Source: Acidimicrobiales bacterium (GTDB lineage: Bacteria; Actinomycetota; Acidimicrobiia; Acidimicrobiales; Acidimicrobilacustridaceae). Taken from it: DNA of 64,000 bases. Positions 26,255 to 33,180 of the stretch are shown in pieces. The stretch lies in assembly GCA_025455885.1 (NCBI GenBank), contig JALOLR010000014.1, positions 1 through 64,000 on the forward strand. Direction: 5' to 3'. Under the pieces are notes generated by a model. That model was not told the origin of the DNA. It made no database searches and saw only the letters and a list, made by a program, of their open reading frames with translations. The number at the start of each line of letters is the position of its first letter. Within the stretch, counting starts at the first letter, position 1. The position numbers were made by a program, and so were the translations under genes.

Positions 26255-26425
26255 CAGTCCAGTTCCTCGACATCGCCGAGACGGCTCAGCTACGCGACTC
26301 CCAACGCGGCCTGATCTGACACCGGATTGACACCGGACTTGGCGGTTCCGGTGTCATTTTCCGGCTCTCGGCGCTCATTGGTGAGCCATATGTGCTGCTA
26401 GAGCCGCTGCTGCGCGACTTGAGCG
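26255..26425. repeat. right-end sequence of element 1, repeated at 27842-28011
   Basis: About 170 bp preceding att copy 2 is nearly the same as the segment before att copy 3, including GACATCGCCGAGACGGCTC, the TGACACCGG sites, CCGGCTCTCGGCGCTCAT and GCAATATGTGCTG-like words. It contains no gene. Confidence 0.85.
26317..26356. promoter_or_regulatory. right-end arm-type site cluster of element 1
   Basis: TGACACCGG at 26317-26325 and 26328-26336 (11-bp phase) and the inverted copy CCGGTGTCA at 26348-26356. They start 109, 98 and 78 bp before the att core, the same distances as in element 2. Likely binding sites for integrase arms or excisionase. Confidence 0.55.
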
Positions 26426-26470
26426 GCTTTGCAAGCAGGGGGTCGTGGGTTCGAGTCCCATCAGCTCCAC
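26426..26470 (+). repeat. att core copy 2 (attR of element 1 / attL of element 2)
   Basis: 45-nt copy of the tRNA-Ala 3' segment with G instead of T at 26455. Only the 3' half of a tRNA is present (no acceptor 5' strand or D-arm before it), so this is not a tRNA gene. Confidence 0.92.
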
Positions 26471-26519
26471 TCAGTACTTGCTGGTATTTCTCGGTGCCGC
26501 TGGGTTGCCCATGCGGCGG

Positions 26520-26527
26520 TTGACACC
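26520..26527. promoter_or_regulatory. left-end TTGACACC site of element 2
   Basis: TTGACACC begins exactly 50 bp after the end of the att core, as in element 1. Only one clear copy; the second position is degenerate (TTGGGCTGA). Confidence 0.45.
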
Positions 26528-26663
26528 ATGGGTTGGGCTGACGTCGCCGGTGTAGCCGATGACGCCTACGCGGCCTGCAACGGCACGGCGCCGGGCTGCC
26601 AGCCGGCTTCATCGGTGGTGCTACGATTCCCGAATTCCACAGGGTGAATGAGGGAAGTGGCAC

Positions 26664-27386
26664 ATGCGAAACCCTTTGGCACGGAGGCGATTCGTCGCGA
26701 CGCTCACATCCTTTGTGCTCGCTGTGGCCGTTGTCGTGGTCGCACCGGGTTCGGCCGGTGCTTCAGGCGCGACGCTCGTGATCAACAGCAACACCAGCTC
26801 CATCTATGGCGGTTTCAGTAGCACGGACTCCGGCACGACCTGGTCGAGCTACTACCAGTTCATGCAGACCGGCCGCGACACCAGTTCGTCCCTCCTCGTG
26901 GAGGAGTTTCGCTGGGCGTTCGAGCTCCCGCTCGCGGCCCTGCCGACCGACGCGACCATCACCAGCGCGATCCTGCAACTGCGCACGGCTAATCCCGACC
27001 TAGCCGGCCAAACCGCTCTGGTGGGGTACGCAGGCGACGGCGCAGTGACGCTCGGCGATGCCGATGTCATGGGCCCACAGGTGCTGTTCACCCCCACAGT
27101 CCCCGCCTACCAAGCGGTGGACGTGACCACATTGATCACGGCCGGGGCCCGCTCAGCCGGATTTGTCGGGTTCTCGTTGCGCCAATCGCCCGTGGGCAGC
27201 ACCTACACCCTCTGGGACAGTCCTGAGTTCTTCAACCCTCCGTTTCTGACCATCACCTACACGACCCCTGATCCGACAACGACAACGTCGACCCCACCGA
27301 CCACCTCCACGGCCGATTCGTCGGTCACGACCCTCGACGTGAGTGTCTCGGCGGGTGGCGAAGTCGTTCCCGCCTTCACCGGCTGA
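26664..27386 (+). CDS. secreted protein ending in VPAFTG (element 2 cargo)
   Basis: 240-residue exported protein. Sec signal: RRRF, hydrophobic core VLAVAVVVVAPG, cleavage near AGAS (about residue 33). Residues 35-175 form a beta-rich domain (ATLVINSNTSSIYGGF, FELPLAALPTDATITSAILQL, FVGFSLRQSPVGSTYTLWDS) with the layout of the DNRLRE/CBM-like sandwich that binds surfaces or glycans. Then comes a Thr/Pro linker and the end GGEVVPAFTG-stop. The last five residues recur at the end of the protein at 54847. PAFTG resembles sortase sorting motifs (LAxTG) but no hydrophobic anchor or basic tail follows. It is unknown whether this is a sortase substrate. Confidence 0.8.
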   Translation: MRNPLARRRFVATLTSFVLAVAVVVVAPGSAGASGATLVINSNTSSIYGGFSSTDSGTTWSSYYQFMQTGRDTSSSLLVEEFRWAFELPLAALPTDATITSAILQLRTANPDLAGQTALVGYAGDGAVTLGDADVMGPQVLFTPTVPAYQAVDVTTLITAGARSAGFVGFSLRQSPVGSTYTLWDSPEFFNPPFLTITYTTPDPTTTTSTPPTTSTADSSVTTLDVSVSAGGEVVPAFTG

Positions 27387-27571
27387 CCGGAGATCGCCGG
27401 ACGATCCTGCCAGTCCGGGCCCCGGGTCCCGACCTCGGCTCGGCCCAGCACCGCGGGGAAGGCTCAGGGGTGAAGGCGGATCAGTGTCCCAGACCACCGG
27501 TCATACGGGTGACGGCGCGACCACCATCCCAGAACGGCTCAGCGCATGAGACCGTCGACCTTGCTCCGGGC

Positions 27572-27817
27572 CTACCGCGGGGGCCGCTTACGCTCGTTAC
27601 GCCTTCGGACTGGATCCAGACCGAATGCGTCCGGGAACCAGATGACCATGGCCCCGCACCCGGCCACCGCCATGAGCAATCCCGCGTTCCTGAGCCACGC
27701 CGGACCGATGAACGCAGAGGCGACGAGCAGCGCAAACCCGAGAACTACGGCGATGGCGCGTACGCCATAGGCGAGCGATAGCAATCCACTCCTGAGCCCG
27801 TCCTTCTCGCGTCGCAC
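27572..27817 (-). CDS. small two-TM membrane protein
   Basis: 81-residue membrane protein with a GTG start at 27817 (M-RREKDGLRSG). Two hydrophobic segments, about residues 16-34 (YGVRAIAVVLGFALLVASAF) and 43-60 (AGLLMAVAGCGAMVIWF), and a strongly basic C-terminus (RRRNERKRPPR). Upstream frame reads into the element's right-end repeat and is not protein-like, so the downstream start is used; ribosome-binding site is weak. Function unknown. Confidence 0.45.
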   Translation of the reverse strand: MRREKDGLRSGLLSLAYGVRAIAVVLGFALLVASAFIGPAWLRNAGLLMAVAGCGAMVIWFPDAFGLDPVRRRNERKRPPR

Positions 27818-27841
27818 GGAGGCGACGTACCCCGTCCTCAC

Positions 27842-28011
27842 CAGTCGAGTCCCTCGACGTCGCCGAGACGGCTCTGCGACGCGACCCCAACGCGGCGTGA
27901 CCTGACACCGGATTGACACCGGACTTGGCGGATCCGGTGTCATCTTCCGGCTCTCGGCGCTCATCGGTGAGCAATATGTGCTGGTAGAGCCGTCCTTGCG
28001 AAACTTAGGCG
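27842..28011. repeat. right-end sequence of element 2, repeated from 26255-26425
   Basis: Non-coding copy of the element 1 right end. It keeps TGACACCGG at 27903-27911 and 27914-27922, and CCGGTGTCA at 27934-27942, 109, 98 and 78 bp before the att core. Confidence 0.85.
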
Positions 28012-28056
28012 GCTTTGCAAGCAGGGGGTCGTGGGTTCGAGTCCCATCAGCTCCAC
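28012..28056 (+). repeat. att core copy 3 (distal attR)
   Basis: Third copy of the 45-nt tRNA-Ala 3' segment, with G at 28041 as in copy 2. What follows (CCATCTCCCCACGG) is unlike the element left ends, so this is the outer right boundary and probably the chromosome's original tRNA 3' end. Confidence 0.92.
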
Positions 28057-28127
28057 TCCATCTCCCCACGGTTCAGAGGACCGCCTCGCTCATCCCGACC
28101 GGCGATCCGTGTCGGCACGCGGTCGAG

Positions 28128-28454
28128 CTACTCGGAGTCGTCCCATTCGCTGTCGAGATCGAGCCGGATGTAGAGGAGTTCGATCGACCCGTCAGAGGTC
28201 CTCTGCCCGATCACCGCGACACCGCGCACTAGGACGCCGGCCGAGATCAGCAGTCGGTAGTCCGGACGACCGCTCACGGCCTCCGGCAGTTCGTCGAAGC
28301 GGGTGGCGAAGGCGTCGACGATCGGGAGCAGGTCGATGGTCAGGAAGTCGTTGACCGAGGGCTCGCCACCGGGGCCGCGATCGGTGCCGAGGACCCGGTC
28401 CAGCTCGTCGAACACCGCGTGCGAGACGCGAACTGAGCGCCGCTCCTCGCTCAC
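28128..28454 (-). CDS. possible toxin-like partner protein, unknown family
   Basis: 108-residue protein with a GTG start at 28454, eight bases after the stop of the small gene upstream. It reads SEERRSVRVSHAVFDELDRVL at the N-terminus, then a helical region (FLTIDLLPIVDAFATRFDEL), and ends with beta strands DYRLLISAGVLVRGVAVIGQ and IELLYIRLDLDSEWDD. The helix-then-sheet order and small size recall RelE/ParE-type toxins, but no catalytic residues could be matched. Together with the 59-residue gene before it, the layout is that of a toxin-antitoxin operon. Confidence 0.55.
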   Translation of the reverse strand: MSEERRSVRVSHAVFDELDRVLGTDRGPGGEPSVNDFLTIDLLPIVDAFATRFDELPEAVSGRPDYRLLISAGVLVRGVAVIGQRTSDGSIELLYIRLDLDSEWDDSE

Positions 28455-28461
28455 CGAGCGG

Positions 28462-28641
28462 TCAATCGGTGGGCTGGGACTCGTGAGACTCGATGAGACG
28501 GTCGGCGTCGGCCCGGACCTGGTCGAGGAACTCGGAAGGAACCGAGTCGAGGTCGGTGACCACGCTCTCGTCGAAGATGGCCTGCTGCTGGCGGCGGCTG
28601 AGGTTCTCCATCTCGGCGGCGGTCCAGACCTTGCGTGCCAT
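28462..28641 (-). CDS. 59-residue antitoxin-like protein
   Basis: Very short gene: MARKVWTAAEMENLSRRQQ, then AIFDESVVTDLDSVPSEFLD and RADADRLIESHESQPTD. It is charged and almost wholly helical. The pattern 'WTAAEME-L...QQAIFDESVV-DL---P-EFL--VR' matches small actinobacterial proteins that precede an unknown second gene, in the manner of antitoxins. ATG 28641; stop 28462. Next gene begins eight bases on. No HTH or ribbon-helix-helix can be assigned. Confidence 0.6.
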   Translation of the reverse strand: MARKVWTAAEMENLSRRQQQAIFDESVVTDLDSVPSEFLDQVRADADRLIESHESQPTD

Positions 28642-28770
28642 CCGGTCACCCTACCCGGGCGGTCCGACAGCGAACAGGCCACCACCGCACTCTGACGTCG
28701 CCGCGAATGGATCCAGCAGCGGGAGGACCGTTCCTTGCCCGATCGGAATGGGGCCTGGGAGGATGCGTGC

Positions 28771-31362
28771 GTGTCAGGCAGCGGGGGCAACGGGGTGGAT
28801 GGACCTGACGACGACCACGCTCGTCCCCGGCGCGCGGTCGCGCGCAGGACGGCCTTCCGACCGCCCCGGCTCGTCGGGCGAGACGCCGAGATCGCCGAAC
28901 TGACCAAGGTCGTCGAATCGACACCGTTGACCACCGTGACCGGCCCCGGTGGGGTCGGAAAGACGGCGATCGCCCTCGCCGTCGCCGACGCCACGGAGGA
29001 GCGCTTCCCCGACGGTGTGTTCGTCGTCTGGCTCGCGTCGTTACGGTCGGCCGACCACATCAGCAGCGAGGTGGCCGCGCAGGTCGGGATGCCGCGGTCG
29101 GGCGGTGAGTCCTACGAGGACGCACTCGTCCGCTGGCTGGCCGAGCGTGACGTGCTCCTCGTGCTCGACAACTGCGAACACGTCACCTCCGCCGTCGCCG
29201 AACTCGTCGAGGACCTGACCGCCCGGCTTCCGGGTCTGAATGTGCTGGCGACGAGCAGAGAGCCGCTCTGGGTCGTCGACGAGATGACCTACCGGCTGGC
29301 GCCGCTGACGGTCGCGGAGCGTGAGGCGACCGGCGAAGAGATCGACTCGAGCCCGGCAGTGCGCCTCTTCCGGGAACGCGCCGGCGCCCGGATGCAGGCC
29401 TCGCTCGAGACGGACGACGCCGGTCGTCTCATCGCTGATATCTGCCGTCGGGTCGACGGCCTTCCGCTCGCGATCGAGCTCGCCGCGGCACGGGTGGCAG
29501 GACTCGAGCTGGTGGACATCGAACGTCACCTCGATGAACTGTTCGAGTTGCTCCCCCAGTCGGCCCGCCGGGTCGACGGCGCCCAGCGGTCGCTTCGCGC
29601 CACGGTGGAGTGGAGTGACGCGCTGCTCCGGGACGACGAACGGCGCCTGCTGCACCGGATGGGGGTGTTCGCTGGAGGGTTCGACCTCACTGCGATCGAG
29701 GCGGTGTGCGCCGACGACGGCCAGACCGCAGCACAGGTCGCGGACCTGACCGCGCGCCTCGTCGAGAAGTCACTCCTCATGAAGCAGGAAGGCGGCGGCC
29801 CGTACCAGCTGCTCGAAACGATCCGCCAGTACGCGACCGAACACCTCGACGCCGCGGGAGAGCTCGGCATCATCCGTGACCGCCACGCTCGCTACTACCT
29901 CGACCTCGCCATGCAGGAAGGAGCGGCGACGCTCGCCGGCCCGGAACGTCCGCACCTGGAGGTGCTCCGCCGCATCGACGACAACACCCGTGTCGCGCTC
30001 GAACGCCTCCTCTCGATCGATCCGACGGCAGCACTGGAGCTGGCCGCGACCCTGAACAGCTACTGGTGGACCCAGGGCAAGCTCCGCGAGGGCATCACCT
30101 GGCTCGAGCGGGGGCGCGCGGCGGTGCCGGACGCACCGGCCGAGCTGCGCGCCACGAGCCTCTTCTGCGAGGCCTTCCTCATCGCCCACGACACCGACGA
30201 CTGGCAGGCCGCGGCAGCCCTGCTCGACCTCGGGATCGCAGCCATCGGCGATGCTGCCGATCCCCCGCTCATCCTCGGCATGCTGCACTGCCTGCGCGGC
30301 GAGTGCGACGTCTTCGCCGGCGACGCGCCGGCGGCGGTGGTCCGCACCGAGACGGGGATCGCGATCTCGTCCCGGTACCCCGACTCGTGGGGGCACGGCT
30401 TCTGCCTCTGGAACGCCGCGTTCGCCCGCCTCAACGTCGGCGACGACGACGCCGCTCTCGAGTTGCTGATGCAGATGCTCGACGTGACGACCGCCGGCGG
30501 CTACGCGATGCCGGGTTTGGTCTGCGAGCAGTCGCTGGGCGAGATCTGGGAGGCGCGCGGCGAGCTCGACAAGGCCCGGTTCTTCTGGGAGGAGGCGCTC
30601 CGCCATCGGCGGGAGCTCGGTGCGCTCCGCACCGGGTACGTGCACGGCTCCATGGCGACCGGGCTCCTCGCAGTGGCGCGGGTCGCCGTCGAGCAGGGCG
30701 ACCTGGAGACCGCGGCGAGCCTCCTGCGCGAAGGTCTGCCCCTCGCGGAGGAGATCCGAGACGCCGACACGGCCGCGAAGATGACCGAGCTCCTGGCGAG
30801 GACATCACGGTCGGCGCCGGTGGAGCGGGCGATCCTCCGACCGGAGGACGGAGTCTGGCGCATCGAGTTCAACGGCACCGAGGTCCACGTGCCCGACCTG
30901 AAGGGGCTCTGGCATCTCCGCGAGCTCGTCTGCCGACCCGGTGAGCCGGTATCGGCCCTGGCCTTGGTCGGTGCATCGGCGGACGAGGCGATGCACCGAG
31001 GGGACACCGGTCCACTGCTCGATCGCGAAGCCCTGAGGCAGTACCGGCGCCGGCTGGCCGAACTGGACGACCGGCTGGACGATGCGGCTCTGCGGGGAGA
31101 TGCCCGGCGGCAGGAGGAATGGGCCGCCGAGCGAGACGCCCTGATCAGAGAGCTGAAACGGGCGACAGGGCTGCAGGGCAGGCCGCGCCGGTCGGGCTCA
31201 CCGGCGGAGAGGGCCCGCCTCAACGTCACGAGGACGATCCGCCACGCGATCGCCGAGCTCTCGGCGAAGGCGCCCGATCTGGGCGCACATCTCGATGAGT
31301 CGATCGTGACGGGGGTCTCGTGCTGCTACGAGCCGCGAACCCCGGTCTCGTGGTCGACCTGA
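28771..31362 (+). CDS. STAND/NB-ARC ATPase with TPR-like region and conserved C-terminal domain
   Basis: 863-residue signalling ATPase. A basic N-terminal stretch leads to the NTPase: P-loop GPGGVGKTA (residues 58-66), Walker B LLVLDNCEH (about 129), sensor TSREPL, and the GLPLAIELAAAR motif typical of AfsR/LuxR-type STAND proteins. A winged helix and repeat region (about 350-680, Ala/Leu-rich TPR-like pairs) follow. The C-terminal about 180 residues carry EVHVPDLKGLWHLRELVC, a coiled coil, and SPAERARLNVTRTIRHAIAEL ending with SCCYEP. That conserved domain is seen on actinobacterial ATPases and cyclase-linked proteins in place of an HTH. GTG 28771 with GGGAGG eight bases before. Could be a regulator or a defence-type sensor. 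Confidence 0.85.
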   Translation: MSGSGGNGVDGPDDDHARPRRAVARRTAFRPPRLVGRDAEIAELTKVVESTPLTTVTGPGGVGKTAIALAVADATEERFPDGVFVVWLASLRSADHISSEVAAQVGMPRSGGESYEDALVRWLAERDVLLVLDNCEHVTSAVAELVEDLTARLPGLNVLATSREPLWVVDEMTYRLAPLTVAEREATGEEIDSSPAVRLFRERAGARMQASLETDDAGRLIADICRRVDGLPLAIELAAARVAGLELVDIERHLDELFELLPQSARRVDGAQRSLRATVEWSDALLRDDERRLLHRMGVFAGGFDLTAIEAVCADDGQTAAQVADLTARLVEKSLLMKQEGGGPYQLLETIRQYATEHLDAAGELGIIRDRHARYYLDLAMQEGAATLAGPERPHLEVLRRIDDNTRVALERLLSIDPTAALELAATLNSYWWTQGKLREGITWLERGRAAVPDAPAELRATSLFCEAFLIAHDTDDWQAAAALLDLGIAAIGDAADPPLILGMLHCLRGECDVFAGDAPAAVVRTETGIAISSRYPDSWGHGFCLWNAAFARLNVGDDDAALELLMQMLDVTTAGGYAMPGLVCEQSLGEIWEARGELDKARFFWEEALRHRRELGALRTGYVHGSMATGLLAVARVAVEQGDLETAASLLREGLPLAEEIRDADTAAKMTELLARTSRSAPVERAILRPEDGVWRIEFNGTEVHVPDLKGLWHLRELVCRPGEPVSALALVGASADEAMHRGDTGPLLDREALRQYRRRLAELDDRLDDAALRGDARRQEEWAAERDALIRELKRATGLQGRPRRSGSPAERARLNVTRTIRHAIAELSAKAPDLGAHLDESIVTGVSCCYEPRTPVSWST

Positions 31363-31375
31363 TCACTTCGCAGCC

Positions 31376-31396
31376 TGGTTCGTTCGGAACGAACCA
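31376..31396. promoter_or_regulatory. 21-bp palindrome, putative operator
   Basis: TGGTTCGTTC-G-GAACGAACCA: two 10-bp arms around a single central base, 73 bp before the next start codon and 14 bp after the ATPase stop. CGAACGAAC recurs at about 31408. The absence of a loop argues for a protein-binding operator rather than a terminator. Confidence 0.6.
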
Positions 31397-31468
31397 CCGA
31401 TCAGGCCCGAACGAACGCCTTTCCTGTGGGTGGCACCACGGCCGCCCACGAGAGAAGGACGGTACGAG

Positions 31469-31729
31469 ATGTTCGTGACGGTCATCCATCGAATCCACGA
31501 TCCCGAAGGCTTCCAGGCCGCCGAGGCGAAGGCGCTCGAGGCCGGGCTGCCCACCCACGTCGCACTTCCGATCCATGCGGCGACGAACGACCACGGCCTC
31601 GGGGTCTGCATCTGGGAGGGCGAGTCGGTCGAGGCGGTCCGTGAAGTGGTCGAGGGCGCCGTCGGGGCTTGGGCCGACAACGAGTACTACGAGATGCAGG
31701 TCGACGGGCTCACCCCGAGCTTCGCGTAA
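31469..31729 (+). CDS. small alpha/beta protein, DUF4242-like?
   Basis: 86-residue protein MFVTVIHRIHDPEGFQAAEA followed by VALPIHAATNDHGLGVCIWEG, VREVVEGAVGAW and EYYEMQV. The beta-alpha-beta-beta-alpha-beta pattern is that of ferredoxin-like dimeric barrels (EthD/DUF4242 class). No active-site residues can be named. ATG 31469 has GAGAAGGA upstream. Preceded by a 21-bp palindrome, so probably regulated. Confidence 0.65.
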   Translation: MFVTVIHRIHDPEGFQAAEAKALEAGLPTHVALPIHAATNDHGLGVCIWEGESVEAVREVVEGAVGAWADNEYYEMQVDGLTPSFA

Positions 31730-32154
31730 CGACCGCCAACGCACGCCGGCCGGGCGCCTGCGGCCCGTGTGGATCCGCTGACCGGGGACCGTTCCAGAGA
31801 TGGGCCCCGGTCAGCGATCCGGAACACCGATCGGCGTGGCCATGCCCTCGAAGAACCGCGTGCGCGGGTTCGAGAGCAGTCCCATCAGCTCTACCCAGAG
31901 GCACCCGGCAGGAACATCACACCTGTGACCATGCCGATCCGGCGCACATCGCCCGCACCGGAGTGGCGCTGCGGCGTATGCTCGCCTTGGCGGGTTCGCT
32001 CACGATGTGGAGCGAGGGGGCCAATGCAGCACCAGCGACTGGAAGCGCGATCCCTGGTTCGAGGGCACCCTTCCGGAGAACGACCCTGCGCGCGACCCCG
32101 CCCACCCTGTCGCGCCGGCGATCCCGCAGTTCTGACGACGCTCCTCGGATCTTG
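31730..32154. other. 425-bp intergenic stretch with a degenerate tRNA-3'-like sequence
   Basis: At 31866-31895 GGGTTCGAG, four or five extra bases, and TCCCATCAGCTCTACC resemble the att core (GGGTTCGAGTCCCATCAGCTCCACC). A GTG-initiated small frame lies at 32007-32135. Otherwise nothing recognised. Confidence 0.45.
32007..32135 (+). CDS. possible 42-residue protein or gene remnant
   Basis: Short frame M(GTG)ERGGQCSTSDWKRDPWFE, then LPENDPARDPAHPVAPAIPQF. Its codons follow the high-GC third-position pattern of the chromosome, unlike the surrounding sequence, and the composition is protein-like. There is no ribosome-binding site, so it may be a leaderless small gene or the decayed 3' end of a larger one. 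Confidence 0.3.
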   Translation: MERGGQCSTSDWKRDPWFEGTLPENDPARDPAHPVAPAIPQF

Positions 32155-32730
32155 CTAGGCCGTGGCGCCGTGCACGTGTGCCTTGACCAGGTGCGTGATG
32201 CCCAACACGATGCCGACGGCGAACGAGCCGATCCCGGTGAGGACGACCGCGATCCCGAGGAACCAGGCGTTGACTCCCAGTGCCGCAGCTCCGATCACAC
32301 CGACGACGAGGCACGGCCCGGCCACCAGGAACTTCCACCACACGGCGGCGGAGCCCGGTTCGGTGACCGGACTCGAGCGCCGCCAGGCGATGATGCCGAT
32401 CGCACCCGCGACGACGGCGATCAGCACGCCCGCCCCGAGCGCAGCTGGTTCGCTGCCTCCCACGACGGCTACCGCAAGTCCTGCGACCGCGAGGGCGAGG
32501 AGGACGGTCGGGATGAGACGGTCGGGGGTGCGCATGTGGGCCTCCAGGTGTTGGTGAGGGAGCGTGAGAGCGAGGTCGAGGGTCGCCCGGGCGGCGACCG
32601 CGGCGGTGGACTCGTCCCGGAGCTGATCCGTCAACAGCTGTTCCATGTCTTCGCCGTACTCCTGACGGAACCCTCGGGGATAGAGGTGGAGCGCCATCCC
32701 GTAGAGCCGGGCGACGACCGACGCGATCAT
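32155..32730 (-). CDS. membrane protein partnered with PadR regulator
   Basis: 191-residue protein. Residues 1-65 are a soluble helical domain (MIASVVARLYGMALHLYPRG, then YGEDMEQLLTDQLRDE) typical of the short permease-prefix domain that follows padR genes in actinomycetes. Four TM helices follow (about 72-90, 96-113, 130-150, 155-180). ATG 32730 overlaps the padR TGA by three bases (ATGA arrangement), showing translational coupling. Membrane role unknown; perhaps a bilayer-stress effector controlled by PadR. Confidence 0.75.
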   Translation of the reverse strand: MIASVVARLYGMALHLYPRGFRQEYGEDMEQLLTDQLRDESTAAVAARATLDLALTLPHQHLEAHMRTPDRLIPTVLLALAVAGLAVAVVGGSEPAALGAGVLIAVVAGAIGIIAWRRSSPVTEPGSAAVWWKFLVAGPCLVVGVIGAAALGVNAWFLGIAVVLTGIGSFAVGIVLGITHLVKAHVHGATA

Positions 32731-33068
32731 GCGATCGCCCCCCCGGGGAAGTCGTGTCGCACTCTCTCGACGAGCGTGGCCAGTCGGCTGAGCTCGTCGA
32801 GTGCGACGCTCCTGCCTGCCGCGGTGAGCTCGTAGTAGCGGCGGCGTTCGGTCTCGTCGCGCTCGACGCGGTCGCTGGTCTCGATGATGAGCCCCTCGTC
32901 GACGAGTCGATTGAGTGTCCCGTAGAGGGTGCCCGGGCCCATTCGCACGGCGCCGTCGCTGAGTTCGGCGACTCGCTTCATCAGCGCGTAGCCGTGCAGC
33001 TCTCCGCCGAGCAGGGCCAGGGTGAGATGGAGTGACGCAGAGGGGAGCGGTTTCCGACCGGCAGCCAT
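32727..33068 (-). CDS. PadR-family transcriptional regulator
   Basis: 113-residue winged-helix repressor. LHLTLALLGGELHGYALMKRV, then VRMGPGTLYGTLNRLVDEGL and ERRRYYELTAAGRSVALDE are the hallmark PadR segments, followed by a short dimerisation helix. It would bind the palindrome in its own promoter and control the coupled membrane-protein gene. The ATG at 33068 coincides with the predicted transcript start, so the mRNA is probably leaderless. Confidence 0.92.
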   Translation of the reverse strand: MAAGRKPLPSASLHLTLALLGGELHGYALMKRVAELSDGAVRMGPGTLYGTLNRLVDEGLIIETSDRVERDETERRRYYELTAAGRSVALDELSRLATLVERVRHDFPGGAIA

Positions 33069-33074
33069 AGTCGA

Positions 33075-33103
33075 AGTATGATGTATCGGAAACCGATAGT
33101 CAA
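33075..33103 (-). promoter_or_regulatory. padR promoter with embedded operator palindrome
   Basis: On the minus strand: -35 TTGACT (33103-33098), 17-bp spacer, -10 CATACT (33080-33075), then six bases to ATG. TATCGG-AAA-CCGATA (33084-33098) lies inside the spacer, so a bound dimer would block RNA polymerase. This fits autorepression by PadR. Confidence 0.65.
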
Positions 33104-33180
33104 GCGCCGCCCCCGACGCTGGGCGCCGCCCCCGACGTCGGGCGGGCAGCCGCCCGGGCGCCCGTCCGAGAGTGACGCCG

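Larger units (their letters stand above)
15210..26425 (+). mobile_element. tRNA-Ala integrative element 1 (11.2 kb)
   Basis: Bounded by att copies 1 and 2. It carries a tyrosine integrase next to attL, an excisionase-like gene, and small cargo genes mostly on the minus strand: five lipoproteins, TIR protein, GyrA-like coiled-coil protein, GNAT, a membrane protein and several unknowns. No capsid, terminase, relaxase, T4SS or replication genes were seen. Codon third positions look less GC-biased than in the flanks. It resembles a cargo-type genomic island rather than a prophage or self-transmissible ICE. Confidence 0.85.
26471..28011 (+). mobile_element. integrase-less tRNA-Ala element 2 (1.5 kb)
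   Basis: Lies between att copies 2 and 3. Its left end (about 55 bp, including GTACTTGCTGGTATTTCT and TTGACACC 50 bp from the core) is related to the left end of element 1. Its right end closely matches that of element 1. Inside are one secreted-protein gene and one small membrane-protein gene and no recombinase. Either a deletion remnant or a miniature element using the integrase of element 1 in trans. Confidence 0.75.

Noticed and set aside
15210-26425. Prophage or conjugative element
   Set aside because: No capsid, tail, terminase, lysis, relaxase or secretion genes could be recognised; only integrase, excisionase and cargo.
26426-28056. Second and third tRNA-Ala genes at 26426 and 28012
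   Set aside because: Only the 3' half is present; no acceptor 5' strand, D-arm or complete anticodon arm precedes it. They are att sites.
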